From: an uncultured Clostridia bacterium
Lineage (GTDB): Bacteria; Bacillota; Clostridia; Christensenellales; UBA1750
Length of the DNA stretch: 33,558 bases
Direction: 5' to 3'
Assembly (NCBI GenBank): GCA_904393115.1
Contig: CAJFMX010000025.1
Coordinates: 1 to 33,558 of the forward strand
Made by a program: the position numbers and the translations under genes. The first letter of the stretch is position 1, and every line of letters starts with the position of its first letter. This document shows, piece by piece, positions 16,857-24,655 of the stretch. Under the pieces are notes generated by a model. It did not search any database, was not told the origin of the DNA, and saw only the letters and a list, made by a program, of their open reading frames with translations.

Positions 16857-17804
16857 ATGAAACGAGTCGTTCTCCTTTGCCTCGCGCTCAGCCTCGCGCT
16901 CACGGGCTGCGCACAGGGGGTGGAGATCGTCCCCATCGAATCCCTGAGCCCGGAAAAGACGGCGGCCAACCTATTCAGCGCCCAGCCCTTTGCCACGCCC
17001 GAGCCCACGGATGTGTCGCCGTCCGCTGCGCGCATCGACGCCGCGGGCATGACGGTCGCAACGCGCATCAACCCGCCCGAGGGCTACACGCGCGTCTACG
17101 CGGCGGAGGATTCGCTCGGGACCTTTCTGCGCAACTACGCCGTGCGCGCGGACGGCGCGCAGGTGCTCTACTACAATGGCGAGATCCGCGAGGACGCGCA
17201 GGCTGCGGCCGTGCTGGATGTGAGCCTTGGCTCCCGCAACCACGAGGGCCCGGCCGGCGCCATGGCGCGCCTGATCGCGGAATACCTCTACAGCCAGCAG
17301 AACTATGCGGACATCTCCTTCACCCTGGGGTCGGACTTTGACTTCACGTTTGACACCTGGCGCCAGGGGCAGACGATCGCGGTCGACGGCAGCTCCGTCA
17401 GCTGGGCGAGCGGCGGCGAGGACAGCAACGGCGAGGAGAACTTCCGCTCGTACCTGGCCACGCTCTTTGTCTACATCTCCATGAGCACCTTCCAGGAGGA
17501 CCTGGAGCAGGTGGAGGACGTGGACGGGGACGAGATCCGCGTGGGCGACATCTTCCTGGGCACGACCGCGGACGGCAAGAAGACCGCCCTGATGGTGGCC
17601 GACATCTGCCAGAGCGACGAGACGGGCGAAAAGCTCATGCTCCTGGTGCAGGGCGGCGCGCCCGCGCAGCAGCTCCACATCGTGGAGAACCCGGGAAACG
17701 CGGACCTTTCGCCCTGGTATCCCTGCGGATTCAGCGCGGACCTGACCACGCCGGACGCCTCCATCGCCATCGAGAACCGCTACCGCTACAAGAATTTTGC
17801 ATGA
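16857..17804 (+). CDS. Lipoprotein of the DUF4846 family
   Basis: Encodes 315 residues. A signal peptide ends in the lipobox LALTGC, so the protein is probably anchored on the outer face of the membrane. The mature part matches my memory of DUF4846: GYTRVYAAEDSLGTFLRNYA near the start, AQVLYYNGEIR, AAAVLDVSLGSR, a segment with AEYLYSQQNYADI, later RVGDIFLG, and a C-terminal APAQQLHIVENP followed by LSPWYPC. The function of this family is not established. The ribosome site is GGAGG before ATG 16857. The stop is 19 bases before the sugar kinase gene, so the two are probably co-transcribed. That pairing gives no clear clue to its role. Confidence 0.8.
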   Translation: MKRVVLLCLALSLALTGCAQGVEIVPIESLSPEKTAANLFSAQPFATPEPTDVSPSAARIDAAGMTVATRINPPEGYTRVYAAEDSLGTFLRNYAVRADGAQVLYYNGEIREDAQAAAVLDVSLGSRNHEGPAGAMARLIAEYLYSQQNYADISFTLGSDFDFTFDTWRQGQTIAVDGSSVSWASGGEDSNGEENFRSYLATLFVYISMSTFQEDLEQVEDVDGDEIRVGDIFLGTTADGKKTALMVADICQSDETGEKLMLLVQGGAPAQQLHIVENPGNADLSPWYPCGFSADLTTPDASIAIENRYRYKNFA

Positions 17805-17823
17805 GAAGGAAGAGGGAAAACCC

Positions 17824-18750
17824 ATGATTTGCAGCGTTTGCCTGAATCCCTGCATCGATCGGACGGTTGAGATCGACGCCTTTGCCTATGGGGGCCTCAA
17901 CCGCATCCGCGCCTCGCGCTCGGACGGGTGCGGCAAGGGCGTGAACGTCGCGCTCGTCGCGCGGGAAATGGGCATGGAGGCCAGCGTCATCGGCTTCCTG
18001 TTCGAGGAAAACGGGCGGTGCATTGCCGAGCGCCTGGAGAGCGCGGGCGCGGGGGAGGACTGCATCTGGCTGCCCGGCGCCGTGCGCACGAACCTCAAGG
18101 TGTTCGACCGCAGCACCGCGCGCATCACGGAGATCAACGAGCCGGGGGAGCAGATCCCCGAGGAGGCGCTGGAGCGCATGGTCCAAAAGGTCCGGGAGTA
18201 CGCCGAGATCTGCGACACGATGGTCTTCACCGGGTCGCTGCCCCCGGGGGTGCCGGCGGACTTCTACCGGACGCTGATCGAGGCCACGGCCGGGCGCTGC
18301 CGCTGCGTGCTGGACGCGGAGGGCGAAAAGCTCGCCCGCGGCATGGAGGCAAAGCCCTTCCTCATCAAGCCCAACGAGTACGAGATCGGCCTGTGCGCGG
18401 GCCGGCCCGTGGAGGGCCTTGCGGACGTCAAGCAGGCCGCGCTCGACTGCTGCGGGCGGGGGATCGAGCTGGTGGCCGTGTCCATGGGCGGGGACGGCGC
18501 GTTCCTGACGGACGGGAAGACCTGCCTGTACGCGCCGGCGGTGGACGTGCGCGTCCGCTCGACGGTCGGCGCGGGCGACAGCATGGTCGCGGGCTTCCTG
18601 CACGGGCTGCACCTGGGGGAGGACCTTGCGGGCGTGTTCCGCCGGGGCGTCGCCGCGGGAACGGCGGCGGTGACGACCGAGGGCACGCAGCTGCTCACGC
18701 GCAAGACGTATGAGGAGATGCTCCCGCGCGTGGAAATTCGGGAAGTATAG
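17824..18750 (+). CDS. 1-phosphofructokinase-family (PfkB) hexose kinase
   Basis: Encodes 308 residues, normal for the family. The N-terminal segment is CLNPCIDRTVEIDAF, the first ribokinase-type signature is GCGKGVNVALVA, and the second is STVGAGDSMVAGF with the catalytic base Asp at residue ~252. PNEYEIG and VVGS-like positions (VSMGGDGAFL) also match FruK/LacC-type kinases. They phosphorylate fructose-1-phosphate, tagatose-6-phosphate or fructose-6-phosphate. No PTS or tagatose gene is nearby, so the substrate is not assigned. The ATG at 17824 has AGGAAGAGGG upstream; an in-frame ATG at 17797 lies inside the previous gene. Confidence 0.88.
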   Translation: MICSVCLNPCIDRTVEIDAFAYGGLNRIRASRSDGCGKGVNVALVAREMGMEASVIGFLFEENGRCIAERLESAGAGEDCIWLPGAVRTNLKVFDRSTARITEINEPGEQIPEEALERMVQKVREYAEICDTMVFTGSLPPGVPADFYRTLIEATAGRCRCVLDAEGEKLARGMEAKPFLIKPNEYEIGLCAGRPVEGLADVKQAALDCCGRGIELVAVSMGGDGAFLTDGKTCLYAPAVDVRVRSTVGAGDSMVAGFLHGLHLGEDLAGVFRRGVAAGTAAVTTEGTQLLTRKTYEEMLPRVEIREV

Positions 18751-18791
18751 AAGAACAGAAGGAAGAAACACAGAAAACGGAGGACGGAAAC

Positions 18792-20027
18792 ATGGCGAAT
18801 GTGGGAATCATCGGGCACGGCGTCGTGGGCAGCGGCGTTGCGGACATCCTTTGGAACAGCCGGGAGGTGCTTGCGCGCCGCGCGGGCGAAACGATCGAGC
18901 TCCAGCGCGTGTGCGACCTGCGGGACTTTCCGGCCGCGCCCTACGCCGACCGCATGACCAAGGACGCCGAGCAGATCTATGCCGCCGACGACATCGACAT
19001 CGTGGTCGAGTGCATGGGCGGCAAGGGCGCGGCCTACCGCTTTGTCAAGGCTGCGCTGGAGAGAGGCAAGCACGTCGTGACCTCGAACAAGGAGCTGATC
19101 GCCGACTGCGGCGAGGAGCTGGAGCGCATCGCCCAGGAAAAGGGCGTTTACCTGCGCTACGAGGCCTCCTGCGGCGGCGGAATCCCGGTCATCAAGCCCA
19201 TCGAGGAGGACCTGGCCGCCAACCGCATCACGCGCGTTGCGGGCATCCTCAACGGCACGACGAACTACATCCTCACCCGCATGCGCGAGGGCGGCGTCTC
19301 CTTTGACGCGGCGCTGAAGGAGGCGCAGCAGAAGGGCTACGCCGAGGCGGACCCCTCCGCGGACGTGCTGGGCTGGGACGCCCGGCGCAAGATCTGCATC
19401 CTGGCGCACGTGGCCTTTGGCACGCCGCTGGCCGACAGCGCGATCCGAACCGAGGGCATCGACCGCCTGACGCGCGAGGACATGCTCTACGCGCGGGAGC
19501 TGGGCCGCTCGGTCAAGCTGCTGGCCGAGGCCGAGCGCACGGGCTTTGGCTGGCGCGCCTGCGTGACCCCGGCGATGCTGCCGGACAGCCATCCCCTGGC
19601 GTGCGTGAGCGACGTGTTCAACGCCGTGCTCGTCCACGGCGACAAGGTGGACGACGTCATGTTCTACGGCCGCGGCGCGGGCACGGCGCCCACGGCCAGC
19701 GCCGTCTGCGGGGACGTGCTGGACATCGTCCGCTGCCCGCGCAAGCGCGGCGAGCGTCCCGACGGCGCGGCGCTGCCCGCACTGCCCTCCTTTACGCGGC
19801 AGCTGCGGCTCTTCGTGCGCGTGCGCACGGCCCGCACGCCCGAGAGTGAGGTACAGGTCCTCGCCGCCTTCCCCGGGGCGCGCCTTGTGCAGATCGAGGG
19901 CGAGGCCTTTGCGGACGAGTTTGCGCTCGTGACCGCGCTGGGGCAGGAGGACGCCCTGCTGGACGCGGCGGAACAGCTCGCGCAGGCGCTGCCCTGCGGC
20001 GCGCCGATCCGCTACCTGACGCTGTAA
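18792..20027 (+). CDS. hom: Homoserine dehydrogenase
   Basis: Encodes 411 residues. The NAD(P)-binding motif is GIIGHGVVGSGVA (residues 5-17), followed by VVTSNKELIA. The catalytic domain shows EASCGGGIPVIKPIEEDLAAN and GILNGTTNYILTRM, then EADPSADVLGWDARRKICIL, all typical of the family. The last ~75 residues (from LRLFVRVRTARTPESE) resemble a diverged ACT domain, the usual site of threonine feedback. The enzyme reduces aspartate semialdehyde to homoserine for threonine and methionine synthesis. A GGAGGACGGAAAC ribosome site precedes the ATG, 41 bases after the sugar kinase. No thrB, thrC or lysC is adjacent in the window. Confidence 0.94.
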   Translation: MANVGIIGHGVVGSGVADILWNSREVLARRAGETIELQRVCDLRDFPAAPYADRMTKDAEQIYAADDIDIVVECMGGKGAAYRFVKAALERGKHVVTSNKELIADCGEELERIAQEKGVYLRYEASCGGGIPVIKPIEEDLAANRITRVAGILNGTTNYILTRMREGGVSFDAALKEAQQKGYAEADPSADVLGWDARRKICILAHVAFGTPLADSAIRTEGIDRLTREDMLYARELGRSVKLLAEAERTGFGWRACVTPAMLPDSHPLACVSDVFNAVLVHGDKVDDVMFYGRGAGTAPTASAVCGDVLDIVRCPRKRGERPDGAALPALPSFTRQLRLFVRVRTARTPESEVQVLAAFPGARLVQIEGEAFADEFALVTALGQEDALLDAAEQLAQALPCGAPIRYLTL

Positions 20028-20041
20028 GACGGCGGCCCATT

Positions 20042-20113
20042 GTCCCCCACGCAGGATCGGGCACAGCCCGACCCTGCGCGGGGGACGGGGGCGAGGGGGG
20101 ACTGCGGTCCCCC
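20042..20113 (+). repeat. Two inverted repeats after hom, likely terminator/intergenic repeat
   Basis: A long imperfect hairpin spans 20042-20086 (GTCCCCC pairs with GGGGGAC, GCAGG with CCTGC, CGGGC with GCCCG, loop ACA). A second one (GGGGGAC, loop TGCG, GTCCCCC) follows at about 20096-20113. Neither has a T-run, so it is uncertain whether they end hom transcription. The core and the TTGTGCAT ending resemble the repeats at 3198-3255. Confidence 0.6.
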
Positions 20114-20242
20114 ATTGTGCATGTTATGCTAGACGATCATAACTTAAAAAAATCCTTCCACAACCGAAAAAAGAGGGCGTCACCAAAGGCGCGCCCTCAT
20201 AAGGAAGTGATTTGATTGTCGCAGGGCGGCATGGCTGAAAGG
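20114..20242. other. Short AT-richer non-coding stretch with two hairpins
   Basis: No gene seen. The inverted repeat GAGGGCG (20173-20179 with 20192-20198) has an A-run before it, and a second inverted repeat (20222-20255) overlaps the end of the recombinase remnant. Base composition changes visibly here from GC-rich to mixed, marking the edge of the transferred block. Confidence 0.5.
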
Positions 20243-20461
20243 TCATGCCGTCCTGCCGTTTCTTTGCCGTTCCACGGTCTGATCGTCACCCGGCAGATTG
20301 ACTTCCTTGATGAAGTTCCAGACTAGTTCAATCTTTTGCCTGCGGTGGCAGCTGGATTTGTCCGGCGCATGGCCGATGATTTTCTTTACAAACTCATTGA
20401 CGATGGTGGGCGTCAGTTCACGAATGCCCACATATTTCCGTACAATATTCTTCCTCCACAT
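20243..20461 (-). pseudogene. C-terminal remnant of a large serine recombinase (DUF4368 region)
   Basis: The last ~72 codons of a minus-strand frame read KYVGIRELTPTIVNEFVKKI and then HAPDKSSCHRRQKIELVWNF, the characteristic C-terminal end of TnpX/Tn4451-type large serine recombinases. Everything upstream (resolvase catalytic domain, recombinase domain, coiled coil) is missing. The frame is instead preceded by a piece of IS66 transposase in another frame. It is therefore a non-functional fragment left by a mobilisable transposon or integrative element. Confidence 0.75.
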
Positions 20462-20567
20462 CCGGTTCCGGCGCAGTCTCCTTCGCCGCCTCGCTCTCCA
20501 CCTCGTCGAACAGGTCGAGCTGGCCTTCGACGGTAAGGGAATGCTTTTCACTCGACGTTCCGAACAG
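20445..20567 (-). pseudogene. IS66 transposase (TnpC) N-terminal fragment
   Basis: Forty-one codons on the minus strand read LFGTSSEKHSLTVEGQLDLF, then an acidic stretch ending PEPDVEEEY. This is the typical region just after the coiled coil of IS66-family TnpC (RLFG-SSEK, G-Q-LFDE, acidic linker). Stop codons lie directly upstream in this frame, and the recombinase tail begins in another frame at its downstream end, overlapping by a few codons. It is a chimeric junction of two decayed elements. Confidence 0.65.
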
Positions 20568-20799
20568 CTATTTCTAAATCCCTTTGGGAAGAGGGGGCTT
20601 ATTTGAAAAATTCTGACAGGGTTTCCGGGGCGGATCTTACGAAAATCAGCAGATTTGAGGTTGTTTTCCAAGCTTTTTCATCCCGGTGATCTTGCCGACT
20701 CACGGATCTTTTTTGCGGATCGCCATAGGCTGTTCGATGTCAATGCCGGACAGTTGGAATCAAGGCAGGGGGACTGGAAAATCTTCTGGCATACCGGAC

Positions 20800-21096
20800 T
20801 TACACGCGGAAGGGTCTCCCTTCCCTGTTCGGTGCGATCTTCCCTTCTGCTTCGATCTCAATTTTTACGATATCCAGTGGCCCCGCCTCTTTTCGCAGGA
20901 TCGTTGGAACGCCGGTAGGGACCTCCATTTCGCCCTTTTGTTTCAGACGATGGATCCAGCTGCAGAAGGTGGCGGGCGGAATCCCGTGCTCCTGAAACCA
21001 GTCGAAGTCTTTCAGCCCGCTTTGGCGGCACGCTTGGATCAGCCGGAGCTATTCCTGCGGACTTGTGCGTTTCCTGCGCAGTTCAGAAGCCTCCAT
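20800..21096 (-). pseudogene. IS66 accessory protein (TnpA-like) gene with an internal amber codon
   Basis: On the minus strand from ATG 21096, the frame reads MEASELRRKRTSPQE, then TAG at 21051-21049. It continues LRLIQACRQSGLKDFDWFQE and HGIPPATFCSWIHRLKQKG to a stop at 20800. The middle is the helix-turn-helix of IS66 TnpA-like (Orf1) proteins, where TAG replaces what is usually a Trp or Lys codon (one-base change of TGG or AAG). Full frame is 98 codons. tnpB, which should follow in IS66, is not recognisable in the ~230 bases before the TnpC fragment. Confidence 0.7.
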
Positions 21097-21195
21097 GCTC
21101 TCATGTTTTTTACGGCATCATGTTTCGCTAGCTTCTGTTATTGTACCATCCGCATCCCTCTATGTCTCTACGTGTTTATTTGGCGCGCTTACGTT

Positions 21196-21234
21196 GCAAA
21201 ACCTGCTCTGGCTTGATTGCCGGAGCAGGTTTTT
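21196..21234. terminator. Strong bidirectional terminator-like hairpin
   Basis: GCAAAACCTGCTC (21196-21208) pairs with 21222-21234 and a T-run (seven T) on the plus strand; the minus strand has four T. It abuts the proposed IS66 end at 21192. It may be the original terminator of an upstream plus-strand gene, displaced by the insertion, or an element-borne one. Confidence 0.75.
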
Positions 21235-21258
21235 TTGCAGGCTGGGACACCCGGTAAA

Positions 21259-21299
21259 AGCGCGCCGGCTGCAGGGGAAGGCTCTGCGGCCGGCGCGCT
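21259..21299 (-). terminator. Terminator of the nitroreductase gene
   Basis: AGCGCGCCGGC (21259-21269) pairs perfectly with 21289-21299. Read on the minus strand the stem is followed by TTTTACC, 14 bases after the nitroreductase stop. Confidence 0.7.
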
Positions 21300-21312
21300 G
21301 CGCGCGGCGGAA

Positions 21313-21834
21313 CTAGACGCGGACGATGTAGCCATCCTTGCGGGGCGCGGGCGCAGGCGCGGGCCCGGAGGCATAGCCCAGGGCGATGGACCCCACGCCG
21401 CGCAGCGTCTCCGGCAGCCCCCAGGCGCGCAGCAGCGCCTTGCCCGCTTCGCTGTCGAAGATCTCGCGCTCGCGGTGAACCCAGACGGAGCCGAGGCCCA
21501 GCGCATGCGCCGCGAGCATCATGTTCTCCAGTGCGCAGCTGGCATCCTCCACCCAGGTGCTGCTCGCCGGATCGGCCAGCGCCAGGACGAGCACGGGCGC
21601 GCCGTAATAGGGGTCCGTGTCCTTGCCCATCACGGCCGCGTTCAGGCGGGAGATCTCGTCGCGCGCCGCCTTGTCCGTGACGGCGACGAGCACCGGGGAC
21701 TGCCGCCCGCCGCCCGTGGGCGCGTAGGTTCCCGCGCGCAGCACTTCCTCCAGCAGCGCCTCGGGAACCGGGTCCGGCTTGTAGGCGCGCACGCTCCTGC
21801 GGGTCAGCAGCAGGTCCAGAAATTCCGTTTTCAT
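21313..21834 (-). CDS. Nitroreductase family protein
   Basis: Encodes 173 residues, a short but complete member. The N-terminal signature is LLLTRRSVRAYKPDPVP (FMN-phosphate contacts by Arg and Ser), then AGTYAPTGGGRQSPVLVAVT, and mid-protein WVEDASCALENMMLAAHALG leading into LGSVWVHRE. The C-terminus has LPETLRGVGSIALGYA. Family members use FMN and NAD(P)H to reduce nitro compounds, quinones or flavins; the true substrate cannot be read from sequence. The start has GGAGGGA upstream. It is a single gene with its own consensus promoter and terminator. Confidence 0.92.
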   Translation of the reverse strand: MKTEFLDLLLTRRSVRAYKPDPVPEALLEEVLRAGTYAPTGGGRQSPVLVAVTDKAARDEISRLNAAVMGKDTDPYYGAPVLVLALADPASSTWVEDASCALENMMLAAHALGLGSVWVHREREIFDSEAGKALLRAWGLPETLRGVGSIALGYASGPAPAPAPRKDGYIVRV

Positions 21835-21893
21835 TGTGCATCCCTCCGATTTTTTTTGCAGTCTCCAGCACAGCCTTTTTCTTTTCTACCTGA

Positions 21894-21923
21894 AGTATAG
21901 GCCGCGCGCGGCCGCCCTGTCAA
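21894..21923 (-). promoter_or_regulatory. Consensus promoter of the nitroreductase gene
   Basis: On the minus strand: perfect TTGACA (21923-21918), 18-base spacer, TATACT (21899-21894), about 60 bases before the ATG. Confidence 0.8.
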
Positions 21924-21962
21924 GACCGGACCCGCGCGCGGAAGACCGCGAACGGAATCGAA

Positions 21963-21994
21963 TTGGACGATCCCGCGCGCGCCCGTGGTATAGT
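21963..21994 (+). promoter_or_regulatory. Putative promoter of the FHA/PP2C/kinase cluster
   Basis: TATAGT (21989-21994) with TGG just upstream forms an extended -10 element. The best -35 is TTGGAC (21963-21968) at a long 20-base spacing, so the -35 may be weak. It lies 81 bases before ATG 22075 and is divergent from the nitroreductase promoter. Confidence 0.55.
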
Positions 21995-22074
21995 GGGAGC
22001 ACAAGCAAACCAACACGCGTGCTTCCCTCGGGGAGAGCGCAGGTTCCCACGAACTGCCAAGAGGAGGATGCCAC

Positions 22075-22671
22075 ATGGAGGTCAAGATGGTTCAATGCCC
22101 GTTCGGTCACTATTACAATGCGGCGCTGCACGCGTCCTGTCCGGAGTGCGCGCGCAACGCCGGCGCATCGGGGAACGCGGCCCGCGGCGCGGCGCCGGGC
22201 TCCGGAAACTTTACGCCCACCGAGGCGCCGGGCGGCCCGTTCCCCGGCACCGTGCCCGTCGACGGCGGGGCGGAGGGCGATCCCTTCGGCTATACCGTCA
22301 TCGGCGGCGATCTCCACGGCCCGGACCAGCTCGAGCCCGTCGTCGGCTGGCTCGTCTGCGTCGAGGGCCCCATGCGCGGCCTGGATTACCGCATCCACGC
22401 GGGCTATAACTACATCGGCCGCGAGGTCGGCGACATCCACATCGCCGGCGACATGCAGATCTCGCGTCAGAACCACGCCATGGTCGCCTTTGACGCCGAG
22501 GAGCAGAGCTACTATGTCGGCCCCTCCGCAGGCCGCAACCTCATCAAGGTCAACGGCAAGACCGTGCTCAACGCCATGGAGCTCCACAGCTATGACGTGA
22601 TCTCCATCGGCAGCACAAAGCTCCTGTTCATCGGCCTGTGCGGGGAGAAGTTCCGCTGGGAGGGGAAGTGA
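22075..22671 (+). CDS. Zinc-ribbon FHA domain protein
   Basis: Encodes 198 residues. Residues ~8-25 (CPFGHYYNAALHASCPEC) form a probable zinc knuckle, C-x3-H then C-x2-C. A Gly/Pro-rich linker to about residue 85 follows. The C-terminal ~95 residues form an FHA domain (NYIGREVGDIHIAG, then QISRQNHAMVAFD, later IKVNGKTVLN), which binds phosphothreonine peptides. No membrane segment is present, so it is cytoplasmic. It is first in the cluster; its TGA overlaps the GTG of the PP2C gene. A natural reading is that it is the soluble reader or a substrate of the kinases encoded downstream (inference). Ribosome site AAGAGGAGG. Confidence 0.88.
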   Translation: MEVKMVQCPFGHYYNAALHASCPECARNAGASGNAARGAAPGSGNFTPTEAPGGPFPGTVPVDGGAEGDPFGYTVIGGDLHGPDQLEPVVGWLVCVEGPMRGLDYRIHAGYNYIGREVGDIHIAGDMQISRQNHAMVAFDAEEQSYYVGPSAGRNLIKVNGKTVLNAMELHSYDVISIGSTKLLFIGLCGEKFRWEGK

Positions 22672-23903
22672 GGACCGTGCAAGAGCGTGTGACAGAGTTT
22701 GAAACCACAGCCCAGCCCATCGTTTCCCCTGACCCGAGTGTCTCGGTCCCGCCGAGCGCCTCGGTCCCGCCGAGCGCCACGCCCGCCCCGAGCGCCACGC
22801 CCGCCCCGAGCGCCACGACTGATCCGAGCGCCACGCCCGCTCCGAGCGCCACGCCTGCCACGCCCGCCCCGAGCGCCTCGGCCTCGCCGCCGGGCCAGAC
22901 GGGCGAAATCGAGCAGACAAAGGCCGGGGAGAGCGAGGAAGCCTGGGAAGCGCTCGAGACGGAGACGGGAACGGTGGTCCAGGTCGTCCCGGTGGATGCG
23001 CTTGCGGCCTTTGGCGCGGGCGCGGGGGCGATGCTGGCCATGACGCTTCTTGCGGCGGGCGCGGCGGCCCTGCTCAAGCGGGTGCGCTGGCGGAAGCCGC
23101 GCCTGCGCACGGTCGAGCTCGAGCCCGCGGCGCAGGAGGGCGGCGCCTGGACGCTGCAGACCGCCTGCCTGCACGAGCAGGGCGCGCGCGGCAGCCAGCA
23201 GGACAGCTATGCGCTCTCGCCCCAGGGGCTCTGGGCGGAGCGCGGCGCGCTGGCGATCGTGGCCGACGGCATGGGCGGCCTGTCCGGGGGCGACCGGGTC
23301 AGCCAGACCGCCGTGGCCGCGGCGCTGGAGGAGTTCTCACGCGCGGGGGGCGAGCCGGCGCAGGTGCTGCTGCAGTGCCTGGCCCGGGCGAACGCAGCGG
23401 TCAACCGGCTGCTCGGGCCGGAGGGCCTGGGCCGCAGCGGGACGACGCTGGTCGCCGGCCTGATCCAGGAGGGGCGCTTCACCTTCGTCTCCGTCGGGGA
23501 CAGCCGCGTGGCCCTGCTGCGCGGCGGCGCGCTGGTGCCGCTCAACCGGGAGCACGCCTACCGCAGCGAGCTGGCGCTGAACGCGGTCAACGGCGCCGGC
23601 ACGATCCAGGAGGCCCTGACGCACCAAAAGGCCGGGGGACTGACGAGCTTCCTGGGCATGGGCCGGCTCAGGCATCTGGACCTGCCCGCGCAGTCCCTGC
23701 GGCTGCAGAGCGGCGACCGCCTGATCCTCATGAGCGACGGCGTCTACAACGCCCTGACCGAGGAGGAGCTCTGCAGCGCGCTCGGCCTGCCGGCGGAGCA
23801 GGCCGCAGAGGCGCTCCGCCGCCGCATTCAGGAGAAAAACTATCCCACGCAGGACAATTACACGGCCATTTTGCTGGAGATGCGCCCGAGCGGGCAGGCC
23901 TAG
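22668..23903 (+). CDS. Membrane-anchored PP2C-family Ser/Thr phosphatase
   Basis: Encodes 411 residues. An N-terminal Pro/Ser/Ala/Thr linker (~residues 20-75) is followed by one membrane span at ~108-138 (FGAGAGAMLAMTLLAAGAAA) with a basic inner flank (KRVRWRK). Linker outside and phosphatase inside is therefore the likely topology. The PP2C domain (~165-411) shows ARGSQQDSYAL, ADGMGGLSGGD, SGTTLVAGL, VSVGDSRVAL, LILMSDGVYN and DNYTAILL, covering the metal-binding Asp residues. I choose the GTG at 22668, which overlaps the FHA stop and has GGGAGGGG before it; an upstream GTG at 22638 lies inside the FHA gene. It would remove phosphate from targets of the clustered kinases (inference). Confidence 0.88.
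   Translation: MRTVQERVTEFETTAQPIVSPDPSVSVPPSASVPPSATPAPSATPAPSATTDPSATPAPSATPATPAPSASASPPGQTGEIEQTKAGESEEAWEALETETGTVVQVVPVDALAAFGAGAGAMLAMTLLAAGAAALLKRVRWRKPRLRTVELEPAAQEGGAWTLQTACLHEQGARGSQQDSYALSPQGLWAERGALAIVADGMGGLSGGDRVSQTAVAAALEEFSRAGGEPAQVLLQCLARANAAVNRLLGPEGLGRSGTTLVAGLIQEGRFTFVSVGDSRVALLRGGALVPLNREHAYRSELALNAVNGAGTIQEALTHQKAGGLTSFLGMGRLRHLDLPAQSLRLQSGDRLILMSDGVYNALTEEELCSALGLPAEQAAEALRRRIQEKNYPTQDNYTAILLEMRPSGQA
22734..22891 (+). repeat. Degenerate tandem repeat coding for Pro-Ser-Ala-Thr linker
   Basis: Units close to CCGAGCGCCACGCCCGCC (18 bases, PSATPA), with shorter CCGAGCGCCTCGGTC units at the start, run through the extracellular linker of the PP2C protein. Copies differ by a few bases. 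Likely to vary in copy number. Confidence 0.7.
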
Positions 23904-23920
23904 AGCGAGGAGGAGTGCGG

Positions 23921-24634
23921 ATGTTTCAACCGGCAAGCTACACGGACCCGGGCGGCCGCCCCTGCAACGAGGACTGCACGGCCGTGCAGGAGAGGGAGGG
24001 AAAGCTCTGCCTCGTGGTCGCCGACGGACTGGGCGGGCACGGCGGCGGCGCGCAGGCCTCCGCGCGCGCGGCGGAGATCCTCTGCGCGCACTGGGACGGG
24101 CGCGTCGAGCCCGAGGCGCTGCAGGCGCTCTTTCAGGAGGCGCACGCGCAGGTCCTCTCCCTGCAGACGCCGGACTGCCCCATGAAGACCACGGCCGCGG
24201 CCCTCCTGCTGGAGGACGGGCGCGCGGCCTGGGCCCACGTGGGCGACACGCGCCTGTACCACTTCTACAACGGGCGGCTCGCCTTCCAGACGCGGGACCA
24301 CAGCGTGTCGCAGGTGGCCGTTCTGCTGGGGGACATCGCGCCGGAGCAGATCCGCTTTCACCCCGACCGCAACCGCGTGCTGCGCGCGCTCGGCCAGGCG
24401 GGAGACGTGCGGGTCGAGGCGCGCGGCGAGCCGCTCTTCCCCGGGCGGCACGCCTTCCTGCTGTGCTCGGATGGATTCTGGGAGTACGTGCTGGAGGAGG
24501 AGATGGGGCAGGACCTCGCCGCCGCCGCCGATCCCGCGGACTGGATCGCGCGCATGCGCGCGCGGCTGCGCGCCCGCGTTCCGGCCGACAACGACAACAA
24601 CACCGCCGCAGCGGTCTGGCTGCGCCAGAAATAG
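23921..24634 (+). CDS. Soluble PP2C-family Ser/Thr phosphatase
   Basis: Encodes 237 residues comprising only a PP2C domain. Motifs in order: GRPCNEDCTAV (first metal Asp), VVADGLGGHGGGAQAS, KTTAAALLLEDGRAAWAHVG then DTRLY, TRDHSVSQVAV, LLCSDGFWEYV, and DNDNNTAAAVWL with the last metal Asp. No membrane segment is present, so it acts in the cytoplasm. ATG 23921 has GGAGGAG upstream. It lies 17 bases after the first PP2C, with 21 bases to the protease gene, clearly in one operon. Two different PP2C enzymes for two kinases could divide work by location (inference). Confidence 0.93.
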   Translation: MFQPASYTDPGGRPCNEDCTAVQEREGKLCLVVADGLGGHGGGAQASARAAEILCAHWDGRVEPEALQALFQEAHAQVLSLQTPDCPMKTTAAALLLEDGRAAWAHVGDTRLYHFYNGRLAFQTRDHSVSQVAVLLGDIAPEQIRFHPDRNRVLRALGQAGDVRVEARGEPLFPGRHAFLLCSDGFWEYVLEEEMGQDLAAAADPADWIARMRARLRARVPADNDNNTAAAVWLRQK

Positions 24635-24655
24635 TCGAGGAGAGGAGAGACGATC

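Larger units (their letters stand above)
20243..21192 (-). mobile_element. Decayed composite of IS66 and a recombinase-bearing element
   Basis: The block joins a possible IS66 left end (minus strand from 21192, starting GTAAGCGCGCC, and GTAA is the usual IS66 terminus), the accessory gene with an amber codon, a TnpC fragment and the recombinase tail. A promoter-like TACAAT lies upstream of the accessory gene at about 21140. No matching right end is seen at the low-coordinate side. The region is less GC-rich than its surroundings. Between 20568 and 20799 I see nothing beyond frame-disrupted sequence. Confidence 0.6.
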
